This document shows positions 32,948 through 41,457 of a DNA stretch of 56,721 nt, piece after piece. Position numbers and translations under genes: made by a program. Position 1 is the stretch's first letter; each line of letters begins with the position of its first letter. Source of the stretch: Anaerostipes butyraticus (GTDB lineage: Bacteria > Bacillota > Clostridia > Lachnospirales > Lachnospiraceae); contig NZ_BLYI01000014.1 of the NCBI RefSeq assembly GCF_016586355.1, positions 1-56,721 on the forward strand, written 5' to 3'. The notes under the pieces are model-generated. The model was not told the DNA's origin and searched no databases. It saw only the letters and a list, made by a program, of their open reading frames with translations.

Positions 32948-34009
32948 CTAGCGGTATCTTGTCATCGCCAGATCCAGCAACCGGTCGATCAGCTGAGGAG
33001 TGTCAATTCCACAGGCTTTCCAGAGCATCGGATACATGCTGATGGATGTAAATCCAGGCATCGTATTGATCTCATTAAATACAACTCTTCCGGATTCTTC
33101 CAGGAAGAAATCAACTCTTGCGCATCCAAATCCATCCACTGCGTGGAAGATTTCCAGAGCGTCTTTTCTGATCTGCTCTTTGATCTCCTGCGGCATATCC
33201 GGATCAATCACAGTTTTAGATTCCTGATTATTATATTTGGCATCAAAATCATAGAAATCTGCTGCCGCAAGGATTTCTCCAACACAGGTTGCCTCAGCTT
33301 CGCTGCGGTCTCCGAGAACCGCACATTCAATTTCCCGTCCGATGATTGTCTCTTCTACCAGGATATTTCTGTCATGTTTGATCGCTTCATAGAGCGCCTC
33401 TCTCAGTTCTTTTCGATCGCGGGCTTTGGAAACTCCCTTGGAAGATCCCGCACAGGACGGCTTTACAAATACCGGATAAGACAAAGCTGCTTCCACCCGG
33501 TCCATGGCGTCCGTCAGATCATCATCTTTAAAATCACTCTCTCTTACATGTACAAATTTTGCCTGATCGATTCCCAGCCGGTCTACAATGATTTTTGTAT
33601 AAACTTTATCCATGGAAACCGCAGAAGATAACACTCCGCAGCCTACATACGGAATCTTGGACAGTTCAAACAAGCCCTGTATCGTTCCATCTTCTCCATT
33701 CATTCCATGGAGAACAGGAAAGATCACATCAACTTTCTGCATCTTATAGGTCCCTTCTGCCAGGATGATCAGAGACCGGGAATCAGTATCCGGTGAAATC
33801 AGAGCCCTTACTTCACCTTCTCTCCAGCTCCCGTCTTCAATATCTTTTACATGATCCACCAACAACCATTTACCCTCTTTTGTAATTCCAACTTTAATTA
33901 CATTGTACTTCTCCCGGTCCATGTTGTTGATGACCGTCTGCGCTGAAAGGCAGGAAATATCATGTTCTGAGGAATCCCCTCCAAAAATTACTACTACATT
34001 CTTCTTCAT
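32948..34009 (-). CDS. ddl: D-alanine--D-alanine ligase
   Basis: ATP-grasp ligase (353 residues) forming D-Ala-D-Ala for peptidoglycan. Seen: VVVIFGGDSSEHDISCLSA, VFPVLHG-type motif IFPVLHGMNGEDG, KPSCAGSSKGVSKA, the omega-loop FYDFDAKYNN and FNEINTMPGFT. The Tyr of FYDFDAKY points to D-Ala rather than D-lactate or D-Ser as second substrate, so it is a normal (vancomycin-susceptible type) ligase. AAGGAG is 11 bases from the ATG. First gene of the cell-wall operon. Confidence 0.95.
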   Translation of the reverse strand: MKKNVVVIFGGDSSEHDISCLSAQTVINNMDREKYNVIKVGITKEGKWLLVDHVKDIEDGSWREGEVRALISPDTDSRSLIILAEGTYKMQKVDVIFPVLHGMNGEDGTIQGLFELSKIPYVGCGVLSSAVSMDKVYTKIIVDRLGIDQAKFVHVRESDFKDDDLTDAMDRVEAALSYPVFVKPSCAGSSKGVSKARDRKELREALYEAIKHDRNILVEETIIGREIECAVLGDRSEAEATCVGEILAAADFYDFDAKYNNQESKTVIDPDMPQEIKEQIRKDALEIFHAVDGFGCARVDFFLEESGRVVFNEINTMPGFTSISMYPMLWKACGIDTPQLIDRLLDLAMTRYR

Positions 34010-34105
34010 GATTATCTCATCTCCTTAAGTGGATCTGTTTTTCTCGTTTATCGTGTGCCATGCCTGCTTTCTCATTTTCCATGGAGCCAGGCGTGCCATA
34101 GAGAC

Positions 34106-34114
34106 ATTATAGCA
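34106..34114 (-). promoter_or_regulatory. Extended -10 promoter of the ddl-murI operon
   Basis: TGCTATAAT on the minus strand (TATAAT at 34106-34111) just at the end of the upstream phosphodiesterase gene, about 97 bases before ddl. The -35 is weak. The TAA/TAG of the upstream gene overlaps it. Confidence 0.5.
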
Positions 34115-34904
34115 TAAATCTTTCAAAAATAAATCCATGAAAACACTTTTGATTCTCTTCATAGTCTTCTTTGCTCCGAAACGTCCATCCATAGACTGGA
34201 ATCCGGTATAATTTCCGGCAGATTTTCAGCGGAAGACAGTCTTTATATTTATAATGATACGCAATAAAATCCGGTTTTGTTATAAAATTTGTCAGAAGGT
34301 TTTTCATCACAAAATACGCCGGTATATGTTTCCATTCCTTTTCCTTAAAGAACTGCTCGCTTAATTGTCCGCGGATAACCTGAGGCCGGTGCTTTTTAAA
34401 CCAGTACAAAGCATACGGATGAAAACTTTCCATACAGTAAAGTCCGTGATAATGATCCAGGACTTCTGCAGCAAGACGACACAGCTTCGTATTAAAAGTC
34501 TCCATCTTTAATTCGATCAGCAGAGGAACTTTTCCATCAATTTCTCTCAAAACATCCACAAATCTCGGGATCCTCTCCTCGGTTCCCATCAGCCGGTACC
34601 GGCATAACTGTTCATAGGTAAGATCTCTGATATATTTTCCAGTTCCACAGGTTCTTTTCAAATCATAATCATGGTGTACGACCAGCACATCATCTTTTGT
34701 AAGCTGTACATCCAGTTCGATCCCATACCCAAGCTCCCTGGCTCTTCGAAAAGCTGCCATGGAATTTTCCGGGATTCCCGCCTCTCCATGAAACCCTCTG
34801 TGGGCAAAATGCTTCACTTTAAGAATCGGATGTTCCCTTTTCCTGCCTGGGCAGATCATCGCTGTATATAACAGCGGAATCAATGCAATCGCTGTTTTCT
34901 TCAT
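34107..34904 (-). CDS. Glycerophosphodiester phosphodiesterase family protein
   Basis: A 265-residue TIM-barrel phosphodiesterase. The first 20 residues form a hydrophobic signal/anchor (AIALIPLLYTAMICPG). Catalytic motifs: AHRGFHGEAGIPENS (HRG), IELDVQLTKDDVLVVHHD (ExD and His), LLIELKME. It would hydrolyse glycerophosphodiesters, or wall/lipoteichoic phosphodiesters if outside the membrane. The ATG overlaps the cca stop by 4 bases, so translation is coupled to cca. Confidence 0.9.
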   Translation of the reverse strand: MKKTAIALIPLLYTAMICPGRKREHPILKVKHFAHRGFHGEAGIPENSMAAFRRARELGYGIELDVQLTKDDVLVVHHDYDLKRTCGTGKYIRDLTYEQLCRYRLMGTEERIPRFVDVLREIDGKVPLLIELKMETFNTKLCRLAAEVLDHYHGLYCMESFHPYALYWFKKHRPQVIRGQLSEQFFKEKEWKHIPAYFVMKNLLTNFITKPDFIAYHYKYKDCLPLKICRKLYRIPVYGWTFRSKEDYEENQKCFHGFIFERFML

Positions 34905-36253
34905 TGTTCCCTTTCCCTCTTTTCTTTGACAAGCCTCATCAGTATTTCCTTTTTATTCAGTTCCGGCGTCTCCAGCACCTGATCCAAAAGCCAGGAAAGC
35001 ATCTGTCCTACTTCTCTGCCCTGAGGCACTCCTGCCTCAATCAGATCTGTGCCTCCAACGGCAAGATCCCTGACCGACAGACAATCCTGTGCCTCCAGCA
35101 CCTGCCGGAACAGTTCCTTTGTCCTGGCCAGCACTTCTTCCTTTTCTTCTCTGTGATACTCACTCTGAGCCGCTATATCCGCTGCCTGGATTTTCATCAG
35201 TTTTTCAAACATTTCCGGTCCGATCTGAGAAACCCACCGGCGTACGGTTTTCAAACTGGCTTCTTCCGGTGAGGCAAATCTCCTGTCATGCCACAGGACC
35301 AGAGTTTTAACCTGTTTTAAAGTCTGATTATCAAACTTCAGCCTGCGAATGATCTTTTCGGCTATCTTCTCCCCGATGACCGGATGCATCTTAAAATGAT
35401 CTTTATCTTTGCCCTCTACCCGCGCTTCTGGTTTGCCTGCGTCATGCAGAAGCATAGTCCATCGAAGGATTGAATCCGGTTCAATGTGTTTTAATGCCTC
35501 TATCGTATGCATTCCCACATTGTACTTATGATGAGGATTATTCTGCGGCGTCTCCATCATTGTATCAAACTCCGGAAGGATAACCTCTGTCACTCCCAGT
35601 TTATACGCATCCGCCAGCACTTCCGGATGATCCGATACCAGCAGCTTATCCAGTTCTACCCGGATCCGTTCTGCACTGATATCTTTCAGAAATCTGGCCT
35701 GTCTCCGAATCGCTGCCTTGGTCTCTTCTTCGATCTGAAATCCCAGCTGTGCCTGAAACCTCAGCGCTCTCAAAATCCTCAGAGCATCTTCATCAAATCT
35801 CTCGGAAGCATTTCCTACACAGCGGATGATCCCTTCTTCCAGATCCGCTCTTCCGCCGTAAAGATCTACCAGACCTTTTGTATCACTGTATGCCATGGCA
35901 TTGATCGTAAAATCCCTCCGAAGCAGATCTTCTTCCAGAGACTTCGTAAAATGTACTTCTTTGGGTCTGCGGTGATCCTCATACTTTCCATCCACACGGT
36001 ATGTGGTAACTTCAAACGGCTGATGATCTGCCATAACTGTAACTGTCCCATGCTCGATTCCTGTGTCGATCGTATAGGAAAACAGTTCTTTGATCTCCAC
36101 AGGAGACGCTGAAGTCGTAATATCCCAATCCGCCGGATGTTTCCCTAAAATGGAGTCCCTGACGCATCCGCCTACAATATAGGCCTCGTGGCCGGCTTCT
36201 TCCAGCCGTTTTATGATCTTTTGTGCCTGGACCGGCATTTTTATCTTCATCAT
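34901..36253 (-). CDS. cca: CCA tRNA nucleotidyltransferase with HD domain
   Basis: About 450 residues adding or repairing the 3' CCA of tRNA. Head domain: YIVGGCVRDSILG and DWDITTSA; then RRPKEVHFTKSLEEDLLRRD and FTINAMA, the RNA-binding segment SERFDEDALRILRALRF, and a C-terminal HD domain (LLHDAGKP..HDRRF). Class II bacterial enzyme. ATG 36253 is selected because AAAGGAG is 7 bases upstream; the open frame before it crosses the proS terminator. Coupled with the GDPD gene downstream. Confidence 0.93.
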   Translation of the reverse strand: MMKIKMPVQAQKIIKRLEEAGHEAYIVGGCVRDSILGKHPADWDITTSASPVEIKELFSYTIDTGIEHGTVTVMADHQPFEVTTYRVDGKYEDHRRPKEVHFTKSLEEDLLRRDFTINAMAYSDTKGLVDLYGGRADLEEGIIRCVGNASERFDEDALRILRALRFQAQLGFQIEEETKAAIRRQARFLKDISAERIRVELDKLLVSDHPEVLADAYKLGVTEVILPEFDTMMETPQNNPHHKYNVGMHTIEALKHIEPDSILRWTMLLHDAGKPEARVEGKDKDHFKMHPVIGEKIAEKIIRRLKFDNQTLKQVKTLVLWHDRRFASPEEASLKTVRRWVSQIGPEMFEKLMKIQAADIAAQSEYHREEKEEVLARTKELFRQVLEAQDCLSVRDLAVGGTDLIEAGVPQGREVGQMLSWLLDQVLETPELNKKEILMRLVKEKREREQ

Positions 36254-36289
36254 AGGCTGCTCCTTTTTTATTATGATTCTAACCGAAGA

Positions 36290-36317
36290 CGGCACTTTCA
36301 AATCATTGAAAGTGCCG
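36290..36317 (-). terminator. Hairpin downstream of proS
   Basis: A perfect 11-bp stem (CGGCACTTTCA / TGAAAGTGCCG) with a 6-base loop, 11 bases past the proS stop. The following minus-strand T tract is poor (TCTTCGGTTAG), so some read-through into cca is likely. Confidence 0.65.
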
Positions 36318-36327
36318 GTGCTTCTGT

Positions 36328-37767
36328 CTAATATGCTTTTCCAAAGTAAACTAATTTTTTCGCCGGTTTTCCACAATGGACACATACATCACTGATGTGT
36401 TCCTGATGGAACGGCATACATCGTGTGGTCGCTGTCGTTTCTTCCTTGATCGCTTCCTCACATTCCGTCTCTCCACACCACATGGCTTTGACAAATCCAT
36501 CCTGTTTCTCGATGTGCTCTTTGAATTCATCCCATGTCGTTGCTTCTACAATGTGCTCATTCAAATGTTTCTTTGCTCTCTCAAACATATCTTTCTGCAT
36601 CTGATCCAGCACTTCTGCCAGTTTCGTTTCCAGTTCATCCAGGGAAACGATGGTTTTTTCTCTTGTATCTCTTCTGACGATCACGGCCTGATTCTTCTCA
36701 ATATCTTTCGGTCCGATCTCTACTCTTGTCGGAATTCCCTGAACTTCCTGCTCACTGAACTTCCATCCAGGACTCTTGTCAGAATCATCTACTTTTACTT
36801 TGAATCCTGCTTCTGCCAGCTTCTGGCGAATTTCTTCTGCTTTCTCAAGAACTCCTGCTTTCTTCTGCATGATTGGGATGATCATCGTCTGTACCGGCGC
36901 GATTTTCGGAGGAAGCACCAGTCCGGAATCATCTCCGTGTACCATGATGATCGCTCCGATGATTCTTGTAGACATTCCCCAGGATGTCTGATGCACATAC
37001 TGCAGTTTATTATCTTTATCTGTATACTGAATATCAAATGCTTTGGCGAATCCATCCCCAAAGTTATGGCTGGTACCAGACTGAAGCGCTTTTCCATCAT
37101 GCATCAGCGCTTCGATCGTATAAGTGGAATTCGCTCCGGCAAATTTTTCCTTATCTGTCTTCTGTCCCTTGATCACTGGGATTGCCAGATATTCCGCACA
37201 GAAATCCGCGTAAATGTTCAGCATCTGAATAGTACGCTCTTCTGCCTCTTCTTCTGTGGCATGGGCGGTATGTCCTTCCTGCCAGTAGAACTCAGATGTA
37301 CGCAGAAATGGTCTTGTAGTCTTTTCCCATCTGCAGACAGACACCCACTGATTATATAATTTCGGAAGATCTCTGTGAGAGTGGATGATCTTGGAATAAA
37401 AATCACAGAACAGCGTCTCAGAAGTCGGTCTTACACAAAGACGTTCCTGAAGCTTTTTATTTCCTCCATGGGTTACCCATGCAACCTCAGGAGCAAACCC
37501 CTCTACATGATCTTTTTCTTTTTGTAAAAGGCTTTCCGGAATGAACATCGGCATTGCTACATTCTCTACGCCTGTTTCTTTAAATTTAGCATCCAGCACT
37601 TTCTGAATGTTTTCCCAGATGGCATACCCGTTGGGGCGCAGGATCATACATCCCCTTACGCTGGAATATTCAACTAATTCTGCTTTTTTGACGACGTCCG
37701 TATACCACTGGGCAAAATCGTCTTCCATCGCAGTGATCGCTTCAACTAATTTCTTCTCTTTTGCCAT
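36328..37767 (-). CDS. proS: Prolyl-tRNA synthetase (type 3, archaeal-like)
   Basis: Class II aminoacyl-tRNA synthetase of about 479 residues charging tRNA-Pro. It has motif 2 ([20 protein letters not shown], motif begins FLRTSEF), [22 protein letters not shown] and a C-terminal zinc-like region (CGETEC.. [10 protein letters not shown]). There is no editing INS domain, so this is the eukaryote/archaea-like ProS seen in many Clostridia. ATG 37767 follows AAGGAG; the frame extends 13 codons further without support. It has its own promoter; no T-box leader is present. Confidence 0.95.
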   Translation of the reverse strand: MAKEKKLVEAITAMEDDFAQWYTDVVKKAELVEYSSVRGCMILRPNGYAIWENIQKVLDAKFKETGVENVAMPMFIPESLLQKEKDHVEGFAPEVAWVTHGGNKKLQERLCVRPTSETLFCDFYSKIIHSHRDLPKLYNQWVSVCRWEKTTRPFLRTSEFYWQEGHTAHATEEEAEERTIQMLNIYADFCAEYLAIPVIKGQKTDKEKFAGANSTYTIEALMHDGKALQSGTSHNFGDGFAKAFDIQYTDKDNKLQYVHQTSWGMSTRIIGAIIMVHGDDSGLVLPPKIAPVQTMIIPIMQKKAGVLEKAEEIRQKLAEAGFKVKVDDSDKSPGWKFSEQEVQGIPTRVEIGPKDIEKNQAVIVRRDTREKTIVSLDELETKLAEVLDQMQKDMFERAKKHLNEHIVEATTWDEFKEHIEKQDGFVKAMWCGETECEEAIKEETTATTRCMPFHQEHISDVCVHCGKPAKKLVYFGKAY

Positions 37768-37829
37768 GAAAACTATTCTCCTTTTTCTATCTTTCATGGA
37801 CTGCATCCTGTACAGCCATACTATTTTTA

Positions 37830-37858
37830 ATATTACTGTAAAATCAGGAAGATTTCAA
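37830..37858 (-). promoter_or_regulatory. Promoter of proS
   Basis: TTGAAA (37853-37858), 17 bases, TAATAT (37830-37835) on the minus strand, about 60 bases before proS. The short leader excludes a T-box. The structured element at 37868-37940 lies directly upstream of the -35. Confidence 0.6.
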
Positions 37859-37867
37859 GATGTATCC

Positions 37868-37940
37868 AACAAAACCCGCCTTTGGCAACGGCTTCGGCCC
37901 TGCGGGCCTGCAGATTGATTGCCCGCAGGTGGGTTTTGTT
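37868..37940. repeat. Structured palindromic element, copy 1
   Basis: Outer stem AACAAAACCC / GGGTTTTGTT encloses a 50-base core with GGCAACGGCTTCG, GGCCC-TGC-GGGCC and CTGCAGA. The same layout, about 70 percent identical, occurs at 39726-39791 with the inner stem changed to GACCC-TGT-GGGTC, a compensatory substitution. This copy is placed between a normal terminator (37996-38035) and the proS promoter, so it is not needed as a terminator. It could be a small mobile palindromic element or an RNA. Confidence 0.65.
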
Positions 37941-37995
37941 TCCTGGTTTCTTCTATCCCCACGATTATACTTCCGCCATTTGAGGCTGCATAGAG

Positions 37996-38035
37996 AGAAA
38001 AGACCGGTCCCTGCCCATACAGACCGATCTTTTCT
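37996..38035 (-). terminator. Terminator of the second sigma/anti-sigma operon
   Basis: AGAAAAGACCGGTC pairs with GACCGATCTTTTCT (one wobble on the minus-strand RNA) around a 12-base loop, 36 bases past the anti-sigma stop. TTTTCTCTC follows on the minus strand. Between this hairpin and the structured element (37941-37995) nothing else is seen. Confidence 0.75.
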
Positions 38036-38070
38036 TTTACCCGAAACTTTTATTTTTTTGTTTCAAATCC

Positions 38071-38613
38071 TTATTCCTCTGTACTGTCTGCCCTGGCCGC
38101 AGCTTTATCGCCCTGCTTTAATGTGATATTATAATCATCCATATCTCCAGTAACCTTATAAAATGTCTTTTCCCCGGAATCATTTTCCAAGGTTTCATCT
38201 GTAATATTCAGCTGAATCGTTCCAACTGCTTTGCCATCGGCAAAGTCGTCTGTAATATCCGCAGCCCGTCTGCCGTCAATCATCAGATAAACTTTTCCGT
38301 CTTCCTGCACCAGCTCGGCTTCCTGCCCGGATTTATTGTTTAAATCAACTGCTGCGTCCAGCTTTTTTCCATTTTTGTCCTGAAAATGCACAACTGACTG
38401 TCTGACCCATGTTTTCCCTGTTGCAGCATAACAAATCCCGTTCGATAATGTGAAAACCATTGTCAGCACCGCTGCCAGCCCTGCGGCCCGGCAGATCCCC
38501 TGATTCCATTTTATCGGCCTTCTCTTCGCTTCCAGACGTTTTACTTTTTCCTTCAGTTTATCCGGAGCGTGAATCTCTTTGAACATTTCCTGTATGCGCC
38601 TCTCACTCTTCAC
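38071..38613 (-). CDS. Membrane anti-sigma-factor-like protein
   Basis: A 180-residue protein from GTG 38613 (GGGAGGCATGGACAA upstream). Cytoplasmic N-terminal part rich in Lys/Arg (residues 1-40), one membrane helix (AAGLAAVLTMVFTLSNGICY), then an external domain (VVHFQDKNGKKLDAAVDLNN, GKVYLMIDGRRAADITDDFA). It overlaps the sigma gene by 11 bases, which strongly supports an anti-sigma role. No zinc motif is visible. The external domain would be the sensor; the signal is unknown. Confidence 0.72.
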   Translation of the reverse strand: MKSERRIQEMFKEIHAPDKLKEKVKRLEAKRRPIKWNQGICRAAGLAAVLTMVFTLSNGICYAATGKTWVRQSVVHFQDKNGKKLDAAVDLNNKSGQEAELVQEDGKVYLMIDGRRAADITDDFADGKAVGTIQLNITDETLENDSGEKTFYKVTGDMDDYNITLKQGDKAAARADSTEE

Positions 38614-39073
38614 TTGTCCATGCCTCCCTTAATAACTTCCTTGCCCGGGTCAGCCTCGTTCTCACGGTGGCGTCCCTGATATGTAACAATTTCGCAATTT
38701 CTTTTGAAGAATACCCTTCATAATAAAACAGGTACACTACAATCCTGCATTTGCCAGGAAGGGCCATAACCGCTTCATATAGTTCTTTATTTTCTTCTGT
38801 TTGGAAGGCCGGTCCTTCCGTCATCTCAAGTGAATCGACCTTCTTATGCCAGAAGGATGAAACCATACGATTGCATTCATTTACACATACGCGGATCAGC
38901 CACCGGCGTATATGCTCCTCATCCCGAAAATTCACATTTTTCGTAAGCAGTTTCAAAAATGTCTGCTGTACAATATCATCTGCATCAGCCGGCGATTTTG
39001 TAAAACTCAGGGCGATTCTGTAAACAGTATCTATATATTTCGCAATGATTCCCTCGTACTCCTTACTGTCCAA
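38603..39073 (-). CDS. ECF-type sigma factor, TTG start
   Basis: A 156-residue ECF sigma: region 2 (EGIIAKYIDTVYRIALSFTK, SPADADDIVQQTFLKLLTKN, HIRRWLIRVCVNECNRM) and region 4 (LPGKCRIVVYLFYYEGYSSK, EIAKLLHIRDATVRTRLTRA). TTG 39073 is taken as start because GGGAAGGGGG lies 8 bases upstream and the protein then begins like other ECF factors (MDSKEYEG). The frame remains open to 39433, but that part is repeat DNA and does not look like a sigma domain. Overlaps its anti-sigma gene. Confidence 0.85.
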   Translation of the reverse strand: MDSKEYEGIIAKYIDTVYRIALSFTKSPADADDIVQQTFLKLLTKNVNFRDEEHIRRWLIRVCVNECNRMVSSFWHKKVDSLEMTEGPAFQTEENKELYEAVMALPGKCRIVVYLFYYEGYSSKEIAKLLHIRDATVRTRLTRARKLLREAWTSEE

Positions 39074-39304
39074 TCGAGGATCCCCCTTCCCAGTATATAT
39101 TCTTCTTGCGCGCAAATTCAGATTCATCTCCCGCAGGGCAGGAAACTCTCTATTCCCCCTCTTGAAAAGGCCTTCATTAAAAGAACACCTGAGGAAAGCA
39201 AAATGTGCGATGAAAAATAAAAAAACTTGCGAAGATACAGACTGTATAAGGCTGGAAACAAGACAAACTTCCTTGATTTCCTCCTCTCCTGACTTTTCTG
39301 CATC
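39074..39304. other. Leader region upstream of the sigma gene
   Basis: About 230 bases between the sigma start and the 200-bp-period repeats. It contains AGGGGGAATAG and CTGCCCTGCGGGAG purine-rich strings on the minus strand, and a weak promoter-like TATACT just before the RBS. No separate gene is supported. Confidence 0.4.
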
Positions 39305-39608
39305 ACAGGAGGAGTCTGCTTCCTCCTGGCTTGTATTTTTATCCTCTGGGAGGTCTTCCTCCACAAGATACCTCCTCCCCTCCTGGCTTTCCTGCATCAC
39401 AGGAGGAAGCTTCTTATCTCCCAGGACATCCAAAATCCCTGGTTTCTCCCCACAGGAGGAATTTCTCTAACCCTCAGAGCCTCCGAAATCCCTGGTCCCT
39501 CCTCCCAGGAGGAGCCTGCTTCCTCCTGGCTTGTATTTTTATCCCCTGGGAGGTCTTCCGCCACAAGATACCTCCTCCCCTCCTGGCTTTTTTGCATCAC
39601 AGGAGGAG
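39305..39608. repeat. Direct repeat with 200-bp period, rich in AGGAGG/CCTCC
   Basis: A 104-bp unit at 39305-39408 recurs at 39505-39608 with about five differences (shared landmarks: CTGCTTCCTCCTGGC, TTTTTATCC, CACAAGATACC, TGCATCACAGGAGGA). Between them a second small repeat occurs twice (AAATCCCTGGT then CAGGAGGA, near 39434 and 39485). Both strands are full of AGGAGG and CCTCC, so RNA from it would fold heavily. The 200-bp period is not a multiple of three, arguing against coding. Located upstream of the sigma gene and downstream of trmL. Confidence 0.85.
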
Positions 39609-39725
39609 ATTACTTCTTTCTTAAAGTCCTCTCTGCATACAACATCCAGCAAACTACTCTCTCCGCACCGGGAAATCACTCCCTGACGGACATCCTTCCC
39701 CTTCTGTTCCTCTTCTCCAAATTAA

Positions 39726-39791
39726 AAAACCCTCCCGCAAGCAGCATTCTGCAGACCCACAGGGTCGAAGCCGTTGCTCAGGGAGGGTTTT
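39726..39791. repeat. Structured palindromic element, copy 2 (doubles as trmL terminator)
   Basis: AAAACCCTCCC pairs with GGGAGGGTTTT; the minus strand then reads T6. It begins 4 bases past the trmL stop and so should terminate trmL. Its core matches copy 1 at 37868-37940 when read on the opposite strand (GAGCAACGGCTTCG, GACCC-TGT-GGGTC, CTGCAGA). The two copies are thus in opposite orientation relative to the genes. Bases 39609-39725 hold no gene. Confidence 0.7.
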
Positions 39792-39795
39792 CACT

Positions 39796-40293
39796 CTACC
39801 AATGGTACTTATGCAGTTGTCCTTCTGTTTGGAATTCTTTAAATCCCTGATGTCTTAATACCTCATATGCTACAATGGCGACTGAGTTTGACAAGTTTAA
39901 TGACCGTATTTTCGGAAGCATCGGTATCCGAATGCAGGTTGCTTCATAATCCAGAAGTATCTCTTCCGGGATTCCTGCACTTTCTTTTCCGAACATTACA
40001 TATACATCTTCCTCTTTTTCATAAGCCGGTTCTGAATACATATGTCTTGCCTTGGTTGTTGCCATATAAATTTTAGGATTTCTGTTCTTCTCCAGAAAAT
40101 CTTCAAAATTCAGATATGTACGCACATCCAGATGTTCCCAGTAATCCAGGCCCGCGCGTTTTATCATCTTCTCATTCAGCCGGAATCCCAGCGGTTCGAT
40201 CAGGTGCAGCACTGCTCCGCAGGCTACGCATGTCCTTCCGATATTTCCAGTGTTCGCCGGCATCTCCGGCTCATGCAATACAATGTGCAGCAT
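39796..40293 (-). CDS. trmL: tRNA (cytidine(34)-2'-O)-methyltransferase
   Basis: SPOUT-class methyltransferase (165 residues) that 2'-O-methylates the wobble base of tRNA-Leu. Seen: VLHEPEMPANTGNIGRTC, the knot motifs VMFGKESAGIPEEIL, CIRIPMLPKIRSLNLSNSVA. It is adjacent to the aminotransferase stop (TAA followed directly by ATG), so the two are coupled. Ends at structured element copy 2. Confidence 0.95.
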   Translation of the reverse strand: MLHIVLHEPEMPANTGNIGRTCVACGAVLHLIEPLGFRLNEKMIKRAGLDYWEHLDVRTYLNFEDFLEKNRNPKIYMATTKARHMYSEPAYEKEEDVYVMFGKESAGIPEEILLDYEATCIRIPMLPKIRSLNLSNSVAIVAYEVLRHQGFKEFQTEGQLHKYHW

Positions 40294-41457
40294 TTATTTC
40301 TCCAATCTACTGATAAATCTTTTCAGGCGTCCCAGAGCTTCTTTCAGTTCCTCAATCGAATACGCGTAGGAAACTCTCAGATATCCTTCTCCGCACTCAC
40401 CGAATGCGGATCCTGGGACAATTGCTATTTTCTCTTCATTCAGCAGCCTTGTTGCAAATTCCTCCGAAGACATGCCGAATTTTTTAATAGAAGGGAAAAT
40501 GTAAAAAGCTCCTTCCGGTTCAAAGCATTCCAGTCCCATTTCTTTGAAAGCATGAACCAGATATCTCCTTCTTTGATTATATGCCGTACGCATTTCTTCC
40601 ACTTCATCATCACAAGAGCGCAAAGCCTCAATTGCCGCATACTGACTGGTGGTCGGAGCCGCCATAATACAGAACTGATGCACCTTGGTCATCTGTTCCA
40701 TGATGGCTCTCGGACCGGCTACGTAGCCCAGGCGCCATCCGGTCATGGCAAATGCTTTGGAAAATCCATTGATGACCAGCGTACGATCCTTCATTCCCGG
40801 AAGGGATCCGATGCTGACATGCTTTCTTCCATAGGTCAGTTCAGAATAAATTTCGTCTGAAATCACCATCAGGTCATGTTCCTCCGCAAATTCCGCGATC
40901 GGCTCCAGATCTTCTTTCGTCATAACAGCGCCTGTCGGATTATTAGGATATGAAATAAAAACTGCCTTTGTTTTATCTGTCAGTTTTTCTTCCAGCTGCT
41001 CTTTCTTTAACTTAAACTTATCTTCTTCCTTCAGGTTCACAACAACCGGTGTCCCTCCGGCCATAATGATGCATGGCAGATAAGAAACAAAACATGGCTG
41101 CGCCACAATAACCTCATCTCCCGGGTTCAGAATAGACCTCATGGCAGCGTCAATTCCTTCACTTCCTCCTACCGTTACAAGGATTTCATGATCCGGGTGG
41201 TAAACCAGCTGATATTTTCTCTCCAGATACTGGCTGATCTCATAACGCAGTTCTTTTAATCCCGCATTGGAAGTGTAAAAGGTCTTTCCTTTTTCCAGAG
41301 AGGTAATTCCGGCTTCGCGGACTCTCCATGGTGTGTCGAAATCCGGTTCTCCCACACCCAGGGAAATTGCCTCTGGCATCTCACTTACAATATCAAAAAA
41401 CTTACGGATGCCGGATGGTTCCAGAGCGGTTACTTTCTCAGATAAAAAATTTCTCAT
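40294..41457 (-). CDS. PLP-dependent class I/II aminotransferase
   Basis: A 387-residue fold-type I aminotransferase, probably acting on aromatic or other neutral amino acids. SLGVGEPDFDTPW, YTSNAGLKELR, PNNPTGAV and the PLP Lys in NGFSKAFAMTGWRLGY are clear; Arg for substrate carboxylate is in LRVSYA. Its ATG overlaps the stop of the Lrp-type regulator by 1 base (TAATG). This Lrp-aminotransferase pair is common in Firmicutes, and the regulator probably controls it in response to an amino acid. Confidence 0.92.
   Translation of the reverse strand: MRNFLSEKVTALEPSGIRKFFDIVSEMPEAISLGVGEPDFDTPWRVREAGITSLEKGKTFYTSNAGLKELRYEISQYLERKYQLVYHPDHEILVTVGGSEGIDAAMRSILNPGDEVIVAQPCFVSYLPCIIMAGGTPVVVNLKEEDKFKLKKEQLEEKLTDKTKAVFISYPNNPTGAVMTKEDLEPIAEFAEEHDLMVISDEIYSELTYGRKHVSIGSLPGMKDRTLVINGFSKAFAMTGWRLGYVAGPRAIMEQMTKVHQFCIMAAPTTSQYAAIEALRSCDDEVEEMRTAYNQRRRYLVHAFKEMGLECFEPEGAFYIFPSIKKFGMSSEEFATRLLNEEKIAIVPGSAFGECGEGYLRVSYAYSIEELKEALGRLKRFISRLEK

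Noticed and set aside
36376-37359. Long plus-strand open frame (327 codons) opposite proS
   Set aside because: It is antisense to a clear prolyl-tRNA synthetase gene, has no RBS and an unnatural Phe/Cys/His-rich composition; it is a shadow frame.
37768-38070. T-box leader upstream of proS
   Set aside because: The promoter lies about 60-90 bases from the start, and no T-box core (specifier stem, AGGGTGGNACCGCG-type box) is present; the structured element is upstream of the promoter.
39074-39433. Long N-terminal extension of the second ECF sigma factor
   Set aside because: The upstream codons lie in repeat DNA with a 200-bp period that breaks frame, and a good RBS with TTG start at 39073 gives a normal-size sigma.
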